Below are positions 54,205 through 63,214 of a DNA stretch of 64,000 nt, in pieces. Position 1 is the stretch's first letter. Each line of letters starts with the position of its first letter. The notes below the pieces were generated by a model. The model was not told where the DNA came from. It ran no database searches and worked only from the letters and a program-made list of their open reading frames with translations. The position numbers and the translations under genes were made by a program. The stretch spans positions 1,302,001 to 1,366,000 of the forward strand of contig CP019326.1 of the NCBI GenBank assembly GCA_001971685.1, read 5' to 3'. The stretch is from Halomonas sp. 1513. GTDB lineage: Bacteria > Pseudomonadota > Gammaproteobacteria > Pseudomonadales > Halomonadaceae.

Positions 54205-55683
54205 TTAGCCGCGCTCGAGGGCGTCGAACTCGGCGGTCACGCTGGCTGCCGGTTCATCGGTCGCCAGGCTGACGGCGACGATGGCGAGATAGGCGAACAA
54301 CACCCCGGGCACGATTTCGTAGAGGTCGAACAGGCCGCCGGAGAGCTCGGCCCAGACCACTACGGTGACGCCGCCGACGACGATCCCGGCCAGCGCGCCC
54401 CACTGGTTCATGCGCCGCCAGAACAGCGACATGATCAGCGCCGGGCCGAAAGCGGCACCGAAGCCGGCCCAGGCGTAGGAGACCAGGTCGAGCACGGTGG
54501 CATCGGGGTTGAGGGCCAGCAGGTAGGCGATCACCGCGATGCCGATCACCGCGAAGCGCCCGACCCATACCAGCTCCGACTGCGAGGCATCCTTGCGGAA
54601 CAGCGCCTTGTAGAAGTCGTCGGTGAGCGCCGAGGAAGAGACCAGCAGCTGGGAGTCGGCGGTGGACATTACCGCGGCCAGGATGGCGGCGAGCAGGATG
54701 CCGGCGATCACCGGATGGAAGATCAGGTTGACCATGACCATGAACACTGTCTCGCCGTCGCCGAGCTCGCGGGAGACGAAACCCACCCCGAGCAGCCCCA
54801 CGGCCACCGCGGCCACCAGGCACAGCGCCGACCAGCTGACGGCGATGCGGCGTGCGGCGGGGATGTCGTCTTCGCTACGAATCGCCGCGAAGCGCGCCAG
54901 GATGTGCGGCTGGCCGAAGTAGCCCAGGCCCCAGGCCAGCGAGCTGATGATGCCCATGGCGGTCAGCGCCTCGCCGGTGGAGGCGTCGCGGAACCAGGAC
55001 AGCATGTGCTCGCTCTCGGCGGCCAGAGCCGCGCCGGCGCCGCTGGCGCCGCCGAGGTCGGTGAAGGCGATGATCGGCACGATGGCCAGGGCCGCCGCCA
55101 TCATCAGACCCTGAATCAGGTCGGTCCACGACACCGCCAGGAAGCCGCCGAAGAAGGTGTAGAAGATGATCGCCAGGGTGCCCACCGTCACCGCGATGGT
55201 GTAGTCGAAGCCGAATACCGTCTCGAACAGGCGGCCGCCGGCGACCAGCCCGGAGCTGGTGTAGAACAGGAAGAACGCCAGAATGAAGATCGCCGAGATC
55301 ACCCGCAGTAGCTGGGTATTGTCGTTGAAGCGGTTGGCGAAGAAGTCCGGCAGCGTCAGCGAGTCGCTGGCGCGGAAGCTATAGATGCGCAGGCGACGCG
55401 CGACGATCAGCCAGTTGAGCCAGGTACCGATCAGCAGGCCGATGGCGATCCAGCTGGCCGAGATGCCGCTCACATAGGCCGCGCCGGGCAGGCCCAGCAG
55501 CAACCAGCCGGACATGTCCGAGGCGCCGGCGGAGATCGCCGAGGTCCAGGGACCCAGTGAGCGCCCGCCGAGAATATAGTCGGAGAGGTTGGTGGTGCGC
55601 CGGTAGGCGACGATACCGATGCCGAGCATGACCAGCAGATAGACGCCAAACGTCAGACCGATGGTGATGTTGTTTTGTACCAC
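54205..55683 (-). CDS. putP: sodium/proline symporter
   Basis: A 492-residue SSS-family transporter with about 13 membrane segments, closest in pattern to PutP: NLSDYILGGRSLGPWTSAISAGASDMSGW minus edges, and the sodium-site region LAAVMSTADSQLLVSSSALTDD. It takes up proline with sodium, useful both as nutrient and as osmoprotectant in a halophile. The start is GTG at 55683 with GAGG eight bases upstream. It follows proC by 48 bases and is the last gene of the proline group. Confidence 0.92.
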   Translation of the reverse strand: MVQNNITIGLTFGVYLLVMLGIGIVAYRRTTNLSDYILGGRSLGPWTSAISAGASDMSGWLLLGLPGAAYVSGISASWIAIGLLIGTWLNWLIVARRLRIYSFRASDSLTLPDFFANRFNDNTQLLRVISAIFILAFFLFYTSSGLVAGGRLFETVFGFDYTIAVTVGTLAIIFYTFFGGFLAVSWTDLIQGLMMAAALAIVPIIAFTDLGGASGAGAALAAESEHMLSWFRDASTGEALTAMGIISSLAWGLGYFGQPHILARFAAIRSEDDIPAARRIAVSWSALCLVAAVAVGLLGVGFVSRELGDGETVFMVMVNLIFHPVIAGILLAAILAAVMSTADSQLLVSSSALTDDFYKALFRKDASQSELVWVGRFAVIGIAVIAYLLALNPDATVLDLVSYAWAGFGAAFGPALIMSLFWRRMNQWGALAGIVVGGVTVVVWAELSGGLFDLYEIVPGVLFAYLAIVAVSLATDEPAASVTAEFDALERG

Positions 55684-55731
55684 TGGGTTGTCCTCTTGGG
55701 CGAATGGCGCGCCGCAGCGCGCCGTGAATGC

Positions 55732-56556
55732 TTACTTGCCGAAATCCTTGGCCATCTCCTGGGCGCGAGCGGCACAGGCCCGCATGGCACCCTCGACGGT
55801 GTGGCGCAGTTCGGCGTCCTCGAAATGCTGGATGGCGCGCTCGGTGGCACCCTGGGGCGACATCACGTTGCGTTTGAGCTGGGCCGGCTCATGCTCGCTC
55901 TTGAGGGCCATGCTGGCTGCACCAAAGCCGGTCTGCAGGGCCAGGCGGCGGGCCGTTTCGCGGGGCAGACCGAGCTTGACGCCGGCCTCTTCCATGGCCT
56001 CGAAGAACAGGAAGAAGTAGGCCGGACCGCTGCCCGACACCGCGGTGACGGCATTGAGCAGGGCTTCCTCGTCGACCCACTCCACCAGCCCCACTGCGCT
56101 CAGCAGTTCCCCGGCCAGCTCGCGCTGCGTGGCGTCGACCCGCGGGTTGGCATACAGCCCCGAGGCGCCGGCGCCGACCAGCGACGGGGTGTTGGGCATG
56201 CAGCGAATCACCGCCAGCTCGCCGCCCAGCCAGCCCTCTAGGGTATCGGCCTCGAGGCCGGCGGCGACCGATACGATCAGCGGCTTGCGCTCTTGCACCG
56301 CCTCGCGCAGTGGTTCGCAGACCTGGCGCATGATCTGGGGCTTGACCGCCAGCACCACCACGTCGGCTTCGCTGACGGCGCTGGCGTTGTCGGTGTGGGT
56401 GCGGATGCCGTAGCGCTCGTGCAGCGGCGCCAGCAGCGTCTCGTCGGGAGAGGTGGCGATGATCGACTCGGCGGGATAGCCGCCCTCGATCATGCCGCCG
56501 AAGATCGCGCTGGCCATGTTGCCGGCGCCGATGAAGGCGATGGTCTTGTGCGTCAT
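55732..56556 (-). CDS. proC: pyrroline-5-carboxylate reductase
   Basis: Reduces P5C to proline with NAD(P)H. It is 274 residues: N-terminal Rossmann motif FIGAGNMASAIFGGM, RCMPNTPSLVGAGASGLY, and the proline-site region TAVSGSGPAYFF. AGAGGAG before the ATG at 56556. It sits between two symporter genes and downstream of putA, an unusual place for the biosynthetic enzyme. It could form a proline-P5C cycle with PutA or serve ornithine breakdown. Confidence 0.95.
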   Translation of the reverse strand: MTHKTIAFIGAGNMASAIFGGMIEGGYPAESIIATSPDETLLAPLHERYGIRTHTDNASAVSEADVVVLAVKPQIMRQVCEPLREAVQERKPLIVSVAAGLEADTLEGWLGGELAVIRCMPNTPSLVGAGASGLYANPRVDATQRELAGELLSAVGLVEWVDEEALLNAVTAVSGSGPAYFFLFFEAMEEAGVKLGLPRETARRLALQTGFGAASMALKSEHEPAQLKRNVMSPQGATERAIQHFEDAELRHTVEGAMRACAARAQEMAKDFGK

Positions 56557-56622
56557 TATTGTGCTCCTCTGACAGGGGGGCGTGTCACCGCCAGGCGCCG
56601 CATGCCGCGGCGCCCTTGTGGG

Positions 56623-58128
56623 TCAGCGTTCAGTGATGGTCTGCTCGCCGGTGTCGCGGTAGGTCAACTGGCTGACCACCACGGCGACCAGCGCCGAGAT
56701 CAGGAACCCGGGCACCGCGGCATTGGTGATGCCGAACAGGATGGTGGCGAACAGGTTGTTGATGTCGGGCAGGAAGGCGTAGGTCCAGGCCGGCTGTTGA
56801 GAGCCCATCAGCACCGCGATCAGGCCGGCCAGCATGCCCCACAGGCTGCCCTGGCGGGTCAGCTTCTTCCAGTACAGGGTCATCAGCAGCACCGGGCCGA
56901 AGCAGGCGCCGAGGCCGCCCCAGGCGAACAGTACCAGCCAGAACACGAAGGTCTCGGCGGAGAACGCTAGCACCACGGCGAGCAGCATGATCGTGGCGGT
57001 GGCCAGGCGGCTGTAGGCGACCAGGCGAGTCTGCGAGATCTCTTCGCCACGATGGATCAGCTTGTCGTAGATATCGCGGACCAGGGCACTGGCGCCGACC
57101 AGCAGCTGGCTGTCGGCAGACGACATGATGGCTGCCAGTATCGCCACCAGCAGCACGCCCATCAGCAGCGGGCTGAGCAGCTCCTGGCCAAGGCTGGTGA
57201 AGATCGCCTCGTGGTTGCCGTCGGGCAGCATGTCGATCTCCGGGAAGTAGACCCGACCGATGATGCCGATCATCACCGCACCCCAGCCCATGATCACGTT
57301 CCACAGCGACGAGATCAGTGCTGCCTGGCGCATCTCGCTGACGTTCTTCAGCGACATGTAGCGTACCAGGATATGCGGGTTGCCGGGGCTGCCGAAGCCG
57401 ATCCCCAGCAGGCCGAGAATCGCCCCGGCGGAGAAGGCGAAGGGGTCGACGAAGCCGGCGCCCTGGGCCTGCATGGCGTCGAGGATCGGGCCGAAGCCAC
57501 CCAGGTTGATGATGGCGATGATCGGCAGAATCACCAGCGACGCGAACATGAAGCCGGCCTGCAGCACGTCGGTCTTGCTGACCGCGTGGAAGCCGCCGAT
57601 CATCACGTAGAACAGCAGGATGACAGCCGTCAGCCACATGCCGCCGCTCTGCGACAGCCCCATGGTGCTGGAGAAGGCAGTGCCACCTGCCACCACCTGG
57701 CTGCCGACGTAGGCGATCATGAAGAACACCACGATCAGGGAGCTGACCACGCGCAGCGCCTTGCTGCCGCCGGGGAAGCGTGACTCGAGCAGGTCGGGGA
57801 TGGTCAGGCTGCCGGTGGCTTGGCTGTATTCACGGAAGCGCCGGGCGACGAAGAAGAACATCACGATCTCGGCGGTGATATAGCCAGCGATGGCCCAGAT
57901 GGCCTGGAAGCCGGACATGAACGCCATGCCGGTGACGCCGAGAATCAGCCAGCCGCTGCGCCCTGAGCTGACAGCACTCAAGGCCACGGTCCACTTGTTG
58001 AGATTGCGTCCGGCGAGGAAGAAGTCCTCGAGGCCGCCGGCGCTCTTCTTGGAGCTGGCCAGACCGATGATGACCAGGAAAACCAGATAGGCGCCAAATA
58101 CGATGAGAGTAACGGGTTCCGCCGTCAT
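56623..58128 (-). CDS. SSS-family sodium:solute symporter, PutP paralogue
   Basis: A 501-residue transporter with about 13 membrane segments. Shares SSS marks with the other copy: DFFLAGRNLNKWTVALSAVSSGRSGW minus ends, and AAIMSSADSQLLVGASALVRD. It diverges clearly from the first PutP (for example GQEL and FGSPGNPHILVRY regions), so its substrate may differ: proline or another amino acid or compatible solute. It follows the 36-residue membrane protein by 49 bases and precedes proC by 66. Confidence 0.88.
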   Translation of the reverse strand: MTAEPVTLIVFGAYLVFLVIIGLASSKKSAGGLEDFFLAGRNLNKWTVALSAVSSGRSGWLILGVTGMAFMSGFQAIWAIAGYITAEIVMFFFVARRFREYSQATGSLTIPDLLESRFPGGSKALRVVSSLIVVFFMIAYVGSQVVAGGTAFSSTMGLSQSGGMWLTAVILLFYVMIGGFHAVSKTDVLQAGFMFASLVILPIIAIINLGGFGPILDAMQAQGAGFVDPFAFSAGAILGLLGIGFGSPGNPHILVRYMSLKNVSEMRQAALISSLWNVIMGWGAVMIGIIGRVYFPEIDMLPDGNHEAIFTSLGQELLSPLLMGVLLVAILAAIMSSADSQLLVGASALVRDIYDKLIHRGEEISQTRLVAYSRLATATIMLLAVVLAFSAETFVFWLVLFAWGGLGACFGPVLLMTLYWKKLTRQGSLWGMLAGLIAVLMGSQQPAWTYAFLPDINNLFATILFGITNAAVPGFLISALVAVVVSQLTYRDTGEQTITER

Positions 58129-58177
58129 GTCAGTTTCCTTGAATTACCTAGGTTGTTGTTCGGGAAGAGGGCGGGCA

Positions 58178-58288
58178 TCACGCGTTACGCTGTCGGTCGC
58201 GCTTGCCCTGGATGACGTAGCAGGCGATCGATGCGGCGATCAGCAGGCCGGGGAGACCGATCAGTCCGAAGAAGATGCCGGGGGTCAT
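58178..58288 (-). CDS. 36-residue membrane protein, possible symporter accessory subunit
   Basis: A short gene missed by length filters. GGAG stands seven bases before the ATG at 58288 and the stop is TGA at 58180-58178. The peptide opens MTPGIFFGLIGLPGLL, forms a single membrane helix to about residue 26, and ends in a basic tail (GKRDRQRNA). It lies between putA (80 bases) and the SSS symporter gene (49 bases), all on the minus strand. Small one-helix proteins encoded beside SSS or NSS transporters, such as MetS with MetP, are needed for transport. The same role here is inference from position and form. Confidence 0.7.
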   Translation of the reverse strand: MTPGIFFGLIGLPGLLIAASIACYVIQGKRDRQRNA

Positions 58289-58368
58289 GGGTGACTCCTG
58301 TTGGTATTGTGAAATGTCATGTGCGTCGTGCGGCGCTGCCCCGAGCCGGAGCCCGGGGCAATGCGTTG

Positions 58369-61300
58369 CTACTCGTCGCCGAGTGCCAGCAGTGACGCGT
58401 TGCCGCCCAGGGCGGCGGTATTCACCGTGACGGTCTTCTCGGTGGCGAAACGCAGCAGGTAGTGCGGGCCGCCCGCCTTGGGACCGGTGCCGGAGAGGCC
58501 CTGGCCGCCAAAGGGTTGCACACCGACGACGGCGCCGATGATATTGCGGTTGATGTACACATTGCCAACCCGAATTTTCTCCGCGATGGCGTTGGCGAAG
58601 GATTCGTTGCGGCTATGCACGCCAAAGGTCAGGCCGTAGCCGCGGCCGTTGATCGACTCGATCACGCCGTCCAACTCGCTGGCCTTGTAGCGCACCACGT
58701 GCAGGATCGGCCCGAACTGCTCGCGCTCCAGCGCCTCGATGCCGTCGATCTGGAAGGCCATTGGCGCCACGAAGGTGCCCTCGGTGGTGTGCGCGGGATC
58801 CAGCCGGGTCTCGGCGAGCAGGCGCTTCTCGGCCTTGAGTTTATCGATATGCGCATTTAGGCCTTTGCGGGCATCCTCGTCGATTACCGGGCCGACGTCG
58901 GTGCCCAGGTCGCGCGGGTCGCCGACGCGCAGCTCGTCCATGGCGCCGTCGAGGATCTCAAGCACCCTGTCGGCGACATCGTCCTGCAGGTAGAGCACAC
59001 GCAGCGCCGAGCAGCGCTGGCCGGCGCTCTGGAAGGCCGACTGGATCACATCGGCGACCACCTGCTCGGGCAGCGCGGTGGAGTCGACGATCATGGCATT
59101 CATGCCGCCAGTCTCGGCGATCAGGGTCGGCAGCGGGGCGCCCTCGCGGGCGGCCAGGGCGCGATTGATGATCTGCGCGGTATCGGTGCCGCCGGTGAAT
59201 ACCACCCCGGTGATGCGCGGGTCGCCGCTGAGCACGCTGCCCACAGTGGGGCCGTCGCCGGGCAGCAGCTGCACCACGTCGCGGGGCATGCCGGCCTCGT
59301 ACAGCAGTTCGATGACGCGGTGGGCGACGATCGAGGTCTGCTCGGCGGGCTTGGCCAGGACGGTGTTGCCGGCCACCGCGGCGGCCACCACCTGGCCGCA
59401 GAAGATCGCCACCGGGAAGTTCCACGGACTGATGGCGGCGAACACGCCCTTGCCGCCCAGCTGGAGGTGGTTGGATTCGCCGGTGGGGCCGGGCAGCGCG
59501 GTGGGCTCGGCAAACAGTTCCTCGGCGCGCATCGCATAGTAGCGGCAGAAATCCACCGCCTCCTTGATCTCGTCGACGCCGTCGGTGAGCAGCTTGCCGC
59601 CCTCCCGCGAGCACAGCGTCATCAGCTCGGCCATATGGGTTTCCATCAGGTCGCCGAGGCGGCGAATGATCGCGGCGCGCTCGGCCACCGGGGTGGCGTC
59701 CCAGCGCGGGAAGGCCGTCCAGGCCGCATCCACCGCGCGGGCGGCCTGCTCGGCGCTGGTCCACTGCACGCTGCCGACGGCCTGGCGACGATCGTAGGGG
59801 GCATTCACCGCATGGGTGTTGGCCGCATCGTCGGCGACGTCGAATGCCAGCAGCGGCTTGACGTGGTGCTGGCGGTCCATGAAGCCGGCCATCTGATCCA
59901 TGAGTGGCTGATACTGACTGCGAATGTTCAAGTTCACTCCCTGCGAGTTCTTGCGACCGGCGCCGAAGATATCCCGCGGCAGCACGATCCTGGGGTTGGC
60001 ATAGCGCGAGTACTGCTTGAGGGTCTCTGCCGGGTGCACGCACAGCGACTCCACCGGCACCTTGGGGTCGACCAGCTGGTGCACGAACGACGAATTGGCG
60101 CCGTTCTCCAGCAGCCGTCGTACCAGGTAGGGCAAGAGGTCCTTGTGGGCGCCTACCGGGGCATAGATACGGCAGTAGGTGCCTTTGGGGGCACGCGCCA
60201 GAGCGGCGTCATACAGGGCCTCGCCCATGCCGTGAAGGCGCTGGAATTCGAACGCGCGGTTGACGTCGTTGGCCTGCTCGAGAATCGCACTGATGGTGTG
60301 GGCATTGTGGGTGGCGAACTGCGGGAAGATCCGCCCACGGGTGTTGTCGGAGAGCAGGAACTGCGCGCACACCAGGTAGGCGACATCGGTAGATGCCTTG
60401 CGGGTGTAGACCGGGTAGCCGTCGACGCCGAGCTGCTGGGACTCCTTGATCTCGCTGTCCCAGTAGGCACCCTTGACCAGCCGAATGGGGATCTCGTCGC
60501 CCTGCCGGTCGGCCAGCCGGTTGAGGTAGTGGAGGGTGGGCAGGGCGCGCTTCGAGTAGGCCTGAACCACCAGGCCGAAGTGACCCCAGCCGCGGCAGGT
60601 GTCGCTCTCGAGCACGGCGCGGAATACTTCCAGCGACAGCTCCAGGCGGTCGACCTCTTCGGCATCGATGGTGATCGCCACGTCGCGCTCCCGGGCCATG
60701 GCGGCGAGCTCGCGGACGCTGCCGACCAGCTCCTCGAGGACCTGCTCGCGGCGCCCGAATTCATAGCGCGGATGCAGCGCCGAGAGCTTGATCGAGATCG
60801 AGGGGGCCGGTGTCTTGGCCGGTAGCGCCTTGCTGGTCTTGCCGACCTGTTGGATGGCGCGGGCGTAGTCGTCGAAGTACTTGGCGGCATCGCGACGCGT
60901 GCGCGCGGCCTCGCCGAGCATATCGTAAGAGTAGGTGTAACCCTTGTCGAACAGCGGCTTGGAGCGCTTGAGCGCCTCGTCGATATCACGCCCCAGGACG
61001 AACTGCTTGCCCATGATCTTCATCGCCTGATACATGGCGCTGCGGATCACCGGTTCGCCCATGCGATTGACCAGCTTGTTGATGAAGTTGGCCGGCTTGC
61101 CGTCGCGGGGGTGATCGAGATTGATCACGCGACCGGTCATCAGCAGGCCCCAGGTCGAGGCATTGACGAACCACGACTCACTCTGGCCGAGGTGCGACTT
61201 CCAGTCGGCGGGCCCCAGCTTGTCCTCGATCAGTGCGTCGGCAGTGGCCTTGTCGGGAATGCGCAGCATCGCCTCGGCCAGGCACATCAGCATCAGCCCC

Positions 61301-61560
61301 TCATGGGTGTCGAGGCTGTACTGCTGGAGCAGTTCGTCGATGGAGTCGACGGCGGTGTCCATCTCGCGCACTTCACGCACCAGCTCGGCGGTCTTGGCGG
61401 CAATCCGCTGGAAGTCGTCCTTGTCGGCGCTGAGACGCTGGACCAGCTCGTCGACGAAGGCATCCTCATCGACGATGTAGTGCTCGCTGATGCGAGCGAA
61501 AAGCGCCTCGAGATCCTGCTGCCAGGTAGCGGCATCCAGCATATTGTTGGCATTGAGCAT
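58369..61560 (-). CDS. putA: bifunctional proline dehydrogenase / P5C dehydrogenase
   Basis: Oxidises proline to glutamate in two steps. It has 1063 residues: an FAD-dependent proline dehydrogenase barrel (about 80-500; TIDAEEVDRLELSLEVF, RLVKGAYWDSEIK) and an NAD-dependent aldehyde dehydrogenase domain (about 565-1045) with Glu816 (AETGGMN) and Cys850 (SAGQRCSALRV). It lacks the N-terminal ribbon-helix-helix DNA-binding domain of trifunctional E. coli PutA (1320 residues), so it cannot repress its own gene. The AraC-type gene 200 bases upstream probably takes that role. GGGAG precedes the ATG at 61560. Confidence 0.96.
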   Translation of the reverse strand: MLNANNMLDAATWQQDLEALFARISEHYIVDEDAFVDELVQRLSADKDDFQRIAAKTAELVREVREMDTAVDSIDELLQQYSLDTHEGLMLMCLAEAMLRIPDKATADALIEDKLGPADWKSHLGQSESWFVNASTWGLLMTGRVINLDHPRDGKPANFINKLVNRMGEPVIRSAMYQAMKIMGKQFVLGRDIDEALKRSKPLFDKGYTYSYDMLGEAARTRRDAAKYFDDYARAIQQVGKTSKALPAKTPAPSISIKLSALHPRYEFGRREQVLEELVGSVRELAAMARERDVAITIDAEEVDRLELSLEVFRAVLESDTCRGWGHFGLVVQAYSKRALPTLHYLNRLADRQGDEIPIRLVKGAYWDSEIKESQQLGVDGYPVYTRKASTDVAYLVCAQFLLSDNTRGRIFPQFATHNAHTISAILEQANDVNRAFEFQRLHGMGEALYDAALARAPKGTYCRIYAPVGAHKDLLPYLVRRLLENGANSSFVHQLVDPKVPVESLCVHPAETLKQYSRYANPRIVLPRDIFGAGRKNSQGVNLNIRSQYQPLMDQMAGFMDRQHHVKPLLAFDVADDAANTHAVNAPYDRRQAVGSVQWTSAEQAARAVDAAWTAFPRWDATPVAERAAIIRRLGDLMETHMAELMTLCSREGGKLLTDGVDEIKEAVDFCRYYAMRAEELFAEPTALPGPTGESNHLQLGGKGVFAAISPWNFPVAIFCGQVVAAAVAGNTVLAKPAEQTSIVAHRVIELLYEAGMPRDVVQLLPGDGPTVGSVLSGDPRITGVVFTGGTDTAQIINRALAAREGAPLPTLIAETGGMNAMIVDSTALPEQVVADVIQSAFQSAGQRCSALRVLYLQDDVADRVLEILDGAMDELRVGDPRDLGTDVGPVIDEDARKGLNAHIDKLKAEKRLLAETRLDPAHTTEGTFVAPMAFQIDGIEALEREQFGPILHVVRYKASELDGVIESINGRGYGLTFGVHSRNESFANAIAEKIRVGNVYINRNIIGAVVGVQPFGGQGLSGTGPKAGGPHYLLRFATEKTVTVNTAALGGNASLLALGDE

Positions 61561-61760
61561 GACGAACTCCCGCGGTTGACGGTCGGGCAGGGCCTGGCAA
61601 CGACAAGACCAGGCGCACGACGCCGCCTGTCTCGACCAGGGATGTACCCCGACGTGATCGGTGATGCCCAGAATGTAGGGTGGGAGAGGGTCAAGCGTCT
61701 TGCCAATTTCCCGGCAGGATTTGTCAAAAACGGGGAAGCTTGGCGTCAGCGGGAAGGGGT

Positions 61761-62579
61761 TTAGACGTTAGTCGTATAGCTGTCGCCGTGGATCACGTCG
61801 GCGCTGCCGCGCTGACGCAGCTTGCTGGGGGGGTGACCGAAGGTGCGGCGGAAAGCGTGGGACAGGGCGCTCTGATTGGCGAAGCCGGTGCGCTCGGCGA
61901 TATGCGATAGCGGCAGCCGGGTCGAGGTGAGCAGCTGTCGAGCGGCCCCAAGCCGCTGGCGAAGCAAGTACTGGTAAGGCGTGAGGCCGGTCTGCTCGCG
62001 GAAGCAGGCACTAAAGTGGGCTTCACTGAGGCAGGCCTCGGCAGCCAGATCGGCGACGGTAATGCGCTCGCTGAGATTGTGCTGGATAAAGCGGTCGATC
62101 AGTTGCACGTCGAGGCGCTGTGGTTGGCGCCGGCTGGGTAGCTCGGGGTGCAGGCGGGCGTGGAGGCAGCCTAGCAGTGTCGCCGCGAGCAGGTCACCCT
62201 GTGGGCTGCCCTGGGGCTGCTGGCGCTGGTAGGGCTGGGTGAGCTCCTGGGTGAGAAACCTCAAGTACTGGCGCAGCGGTTCGTCGAGGGCGAAAAAGCG
62301 TGGCGCATCGAACAGTCGCATCAGCTCGCGATGGGGGCCGCTCAGTGACGGGGCGTCCAGCGGCAGGTCGAGAATCAGCTGCCGATTGTGGCCGATGCCC
62401 TCGTAGTAGTGGACATGGTTGGCCGGCACGATGCAGCCCGAGAGGGCGGCGATAGAGCCGCCCATCCCTTCGATCTCGAATTCGGCATGGCCCGAGAGGC
62501 CGATCACCATCTGGTGATAGTCGTGGGCGTGATGCTTGATGGTGTTGTCGAGGGGCATCAAGCGAATGACACTGGGCAT
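61761..62579 (-). CDS. AraC-family regulator, likely of proline utilisation
   Basis: A 272-residue activator. N-terminal cupin-like ligand domain (HHAHDYHQMVIGLSGHAEFEIE minus ends, about 20-120) and a C-terminal pair of helix-turn-helix motifs (about 170-265; ITVADLAAEACLSEAHFSACF minus ends, LPLSHIAERTGFANQSALSHAFRR minus ends). A perfect GGAGGTGA ribosome site before the ATG at 62579 decides the start. It lies just upstream of putA in the same direction, matching PruR of Pseudomonas, which activates putA in response to proline. Identity as PruR is inferred from position and domains. Confidence 0.85.
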   Translation of the reverse strand: MPSVIRLMPLDNTIKHHAHDYHQMVIGLSGHAEFEIEGMGGSIAALSGCIVPANHVHYYEGIGHNRQLILDLPLDAPSLSGPHRELMRLFDAPRFFALDEPLRQYLRFLTQELTQPYQRQQPQGSPQGDLLAATLLGCLHARLHPELPSRRQPQRLDVQLIDRFIQHNLSERITVADLAAEACLSEAHFSACFREQTGLTPYQYLLRQRLGAARQLLTSTRLPLSHIAERTGFANQSALSHAFRRTFGHPPSKLRQRGSADVIHGDSYTTNV

Positions 62580-62654
62580 GGCGTCACCTCCGCGTGGGGG
62601 ACTGCGCATCAGGCGTAACACATTGTACCTGGCCAGGGAGGCCTTGCCACGCGC

Positions 62655-63029
62655 TCAAGCGTCGAAGTGCTGTTTGTCGCGCAGCGCGATATGCGAGGCC
62701 AGGTGCTCACGCAGTGCGGCAAGTTCCTCGCAGCCAGCCTTGGACAGCAGTGGTTGGCCCCGGGCGGCCTGCCAGGGGCGGCCATGCTCGTCCATCAATC
62801 GCTGGGCACGGCGGCGGACGCTTTCGAGATGGTCGTCGTGGCGCACCGGGTAGCCCACCACCACGTTCCACTCGGTTTCACTGGCCTTGCCTTCCAGGGT
62901 CTTGTCGAAGATATCCAGCAGATGCTGGGGCTCGGTGCGGTAGCGCGGCGTACGCGACAGCAGCAGGATGCCGATCATGCTGCCGAAGACCAGCGTGCAG
63001 ACACCGAGAACGAGCAAGTAGAGGGCCAT
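62655..63029 (-). CDS. membrane-anchored hypothetical protein
   Basis: A 124-residue protein with one N-terminal membrane helix (LYLLVLGVCTLVFGSMIGIL, residues 3-22) and a soluble C-terminal part of charged helices (ESVRRRAQRLMDEHGRPWQAA, minus ends, and ELAALREHLASHIALRD). I do not recognise the family. It lies 75 bases upstream of the AraC gene, same strand; 185 bases separate it from katG. Possibly a small inner-membrane protein of general function. Confidence 0.65.
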   Translation of the reverse strand: MALYLLVLGVCTLVFGSMIGILLLSRTPRYRTEPQHLLDIFDKTLEGKASETEWNVVVGYPVRHDDHLESVRRRAQRLMDEHGRPWQAARGQPLLSKAGCEELAALREHLASHIALRDKQHFDA

Positions 63030-63170
63030 GATCAGGACGGCTCCATGCTGTTGCCTGCCTTAGATGGCGATGGCACGAATGGGGCAGGTTGGGGCAACGG
63101 CCCCACGCTACCGAGCGCATGGTGCCATTCTACATGCTTCGTCTGCGGGGCTGTAGGTTGCGCAGAAACA

Positions 63171-63196
63171 CGAGCGCCCCCAGGTGGGGGCGCTCG
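63171..63196 (-). terminator. intrinsic terminator after katG
   Basis: An 11-bp perfect stem CGAGCGCCCCC (63171-63181) with 63186-63196, loop AGGT. On the minus strand it is followed by TGTTTCTG. It lies 18 bases after the katG stop. Confidence 0.75.
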
Positions 63197-63214
63197 GGCT
63201 GGCAGCGAAGATGA

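Noticed and set aside
58369..61560. Trifunctional, self-regulating PutA
   Set aside because: The protein is 1063 residues and its N-terminus goes straight into the PutA helical region without a ribbon-helix-helix domain.
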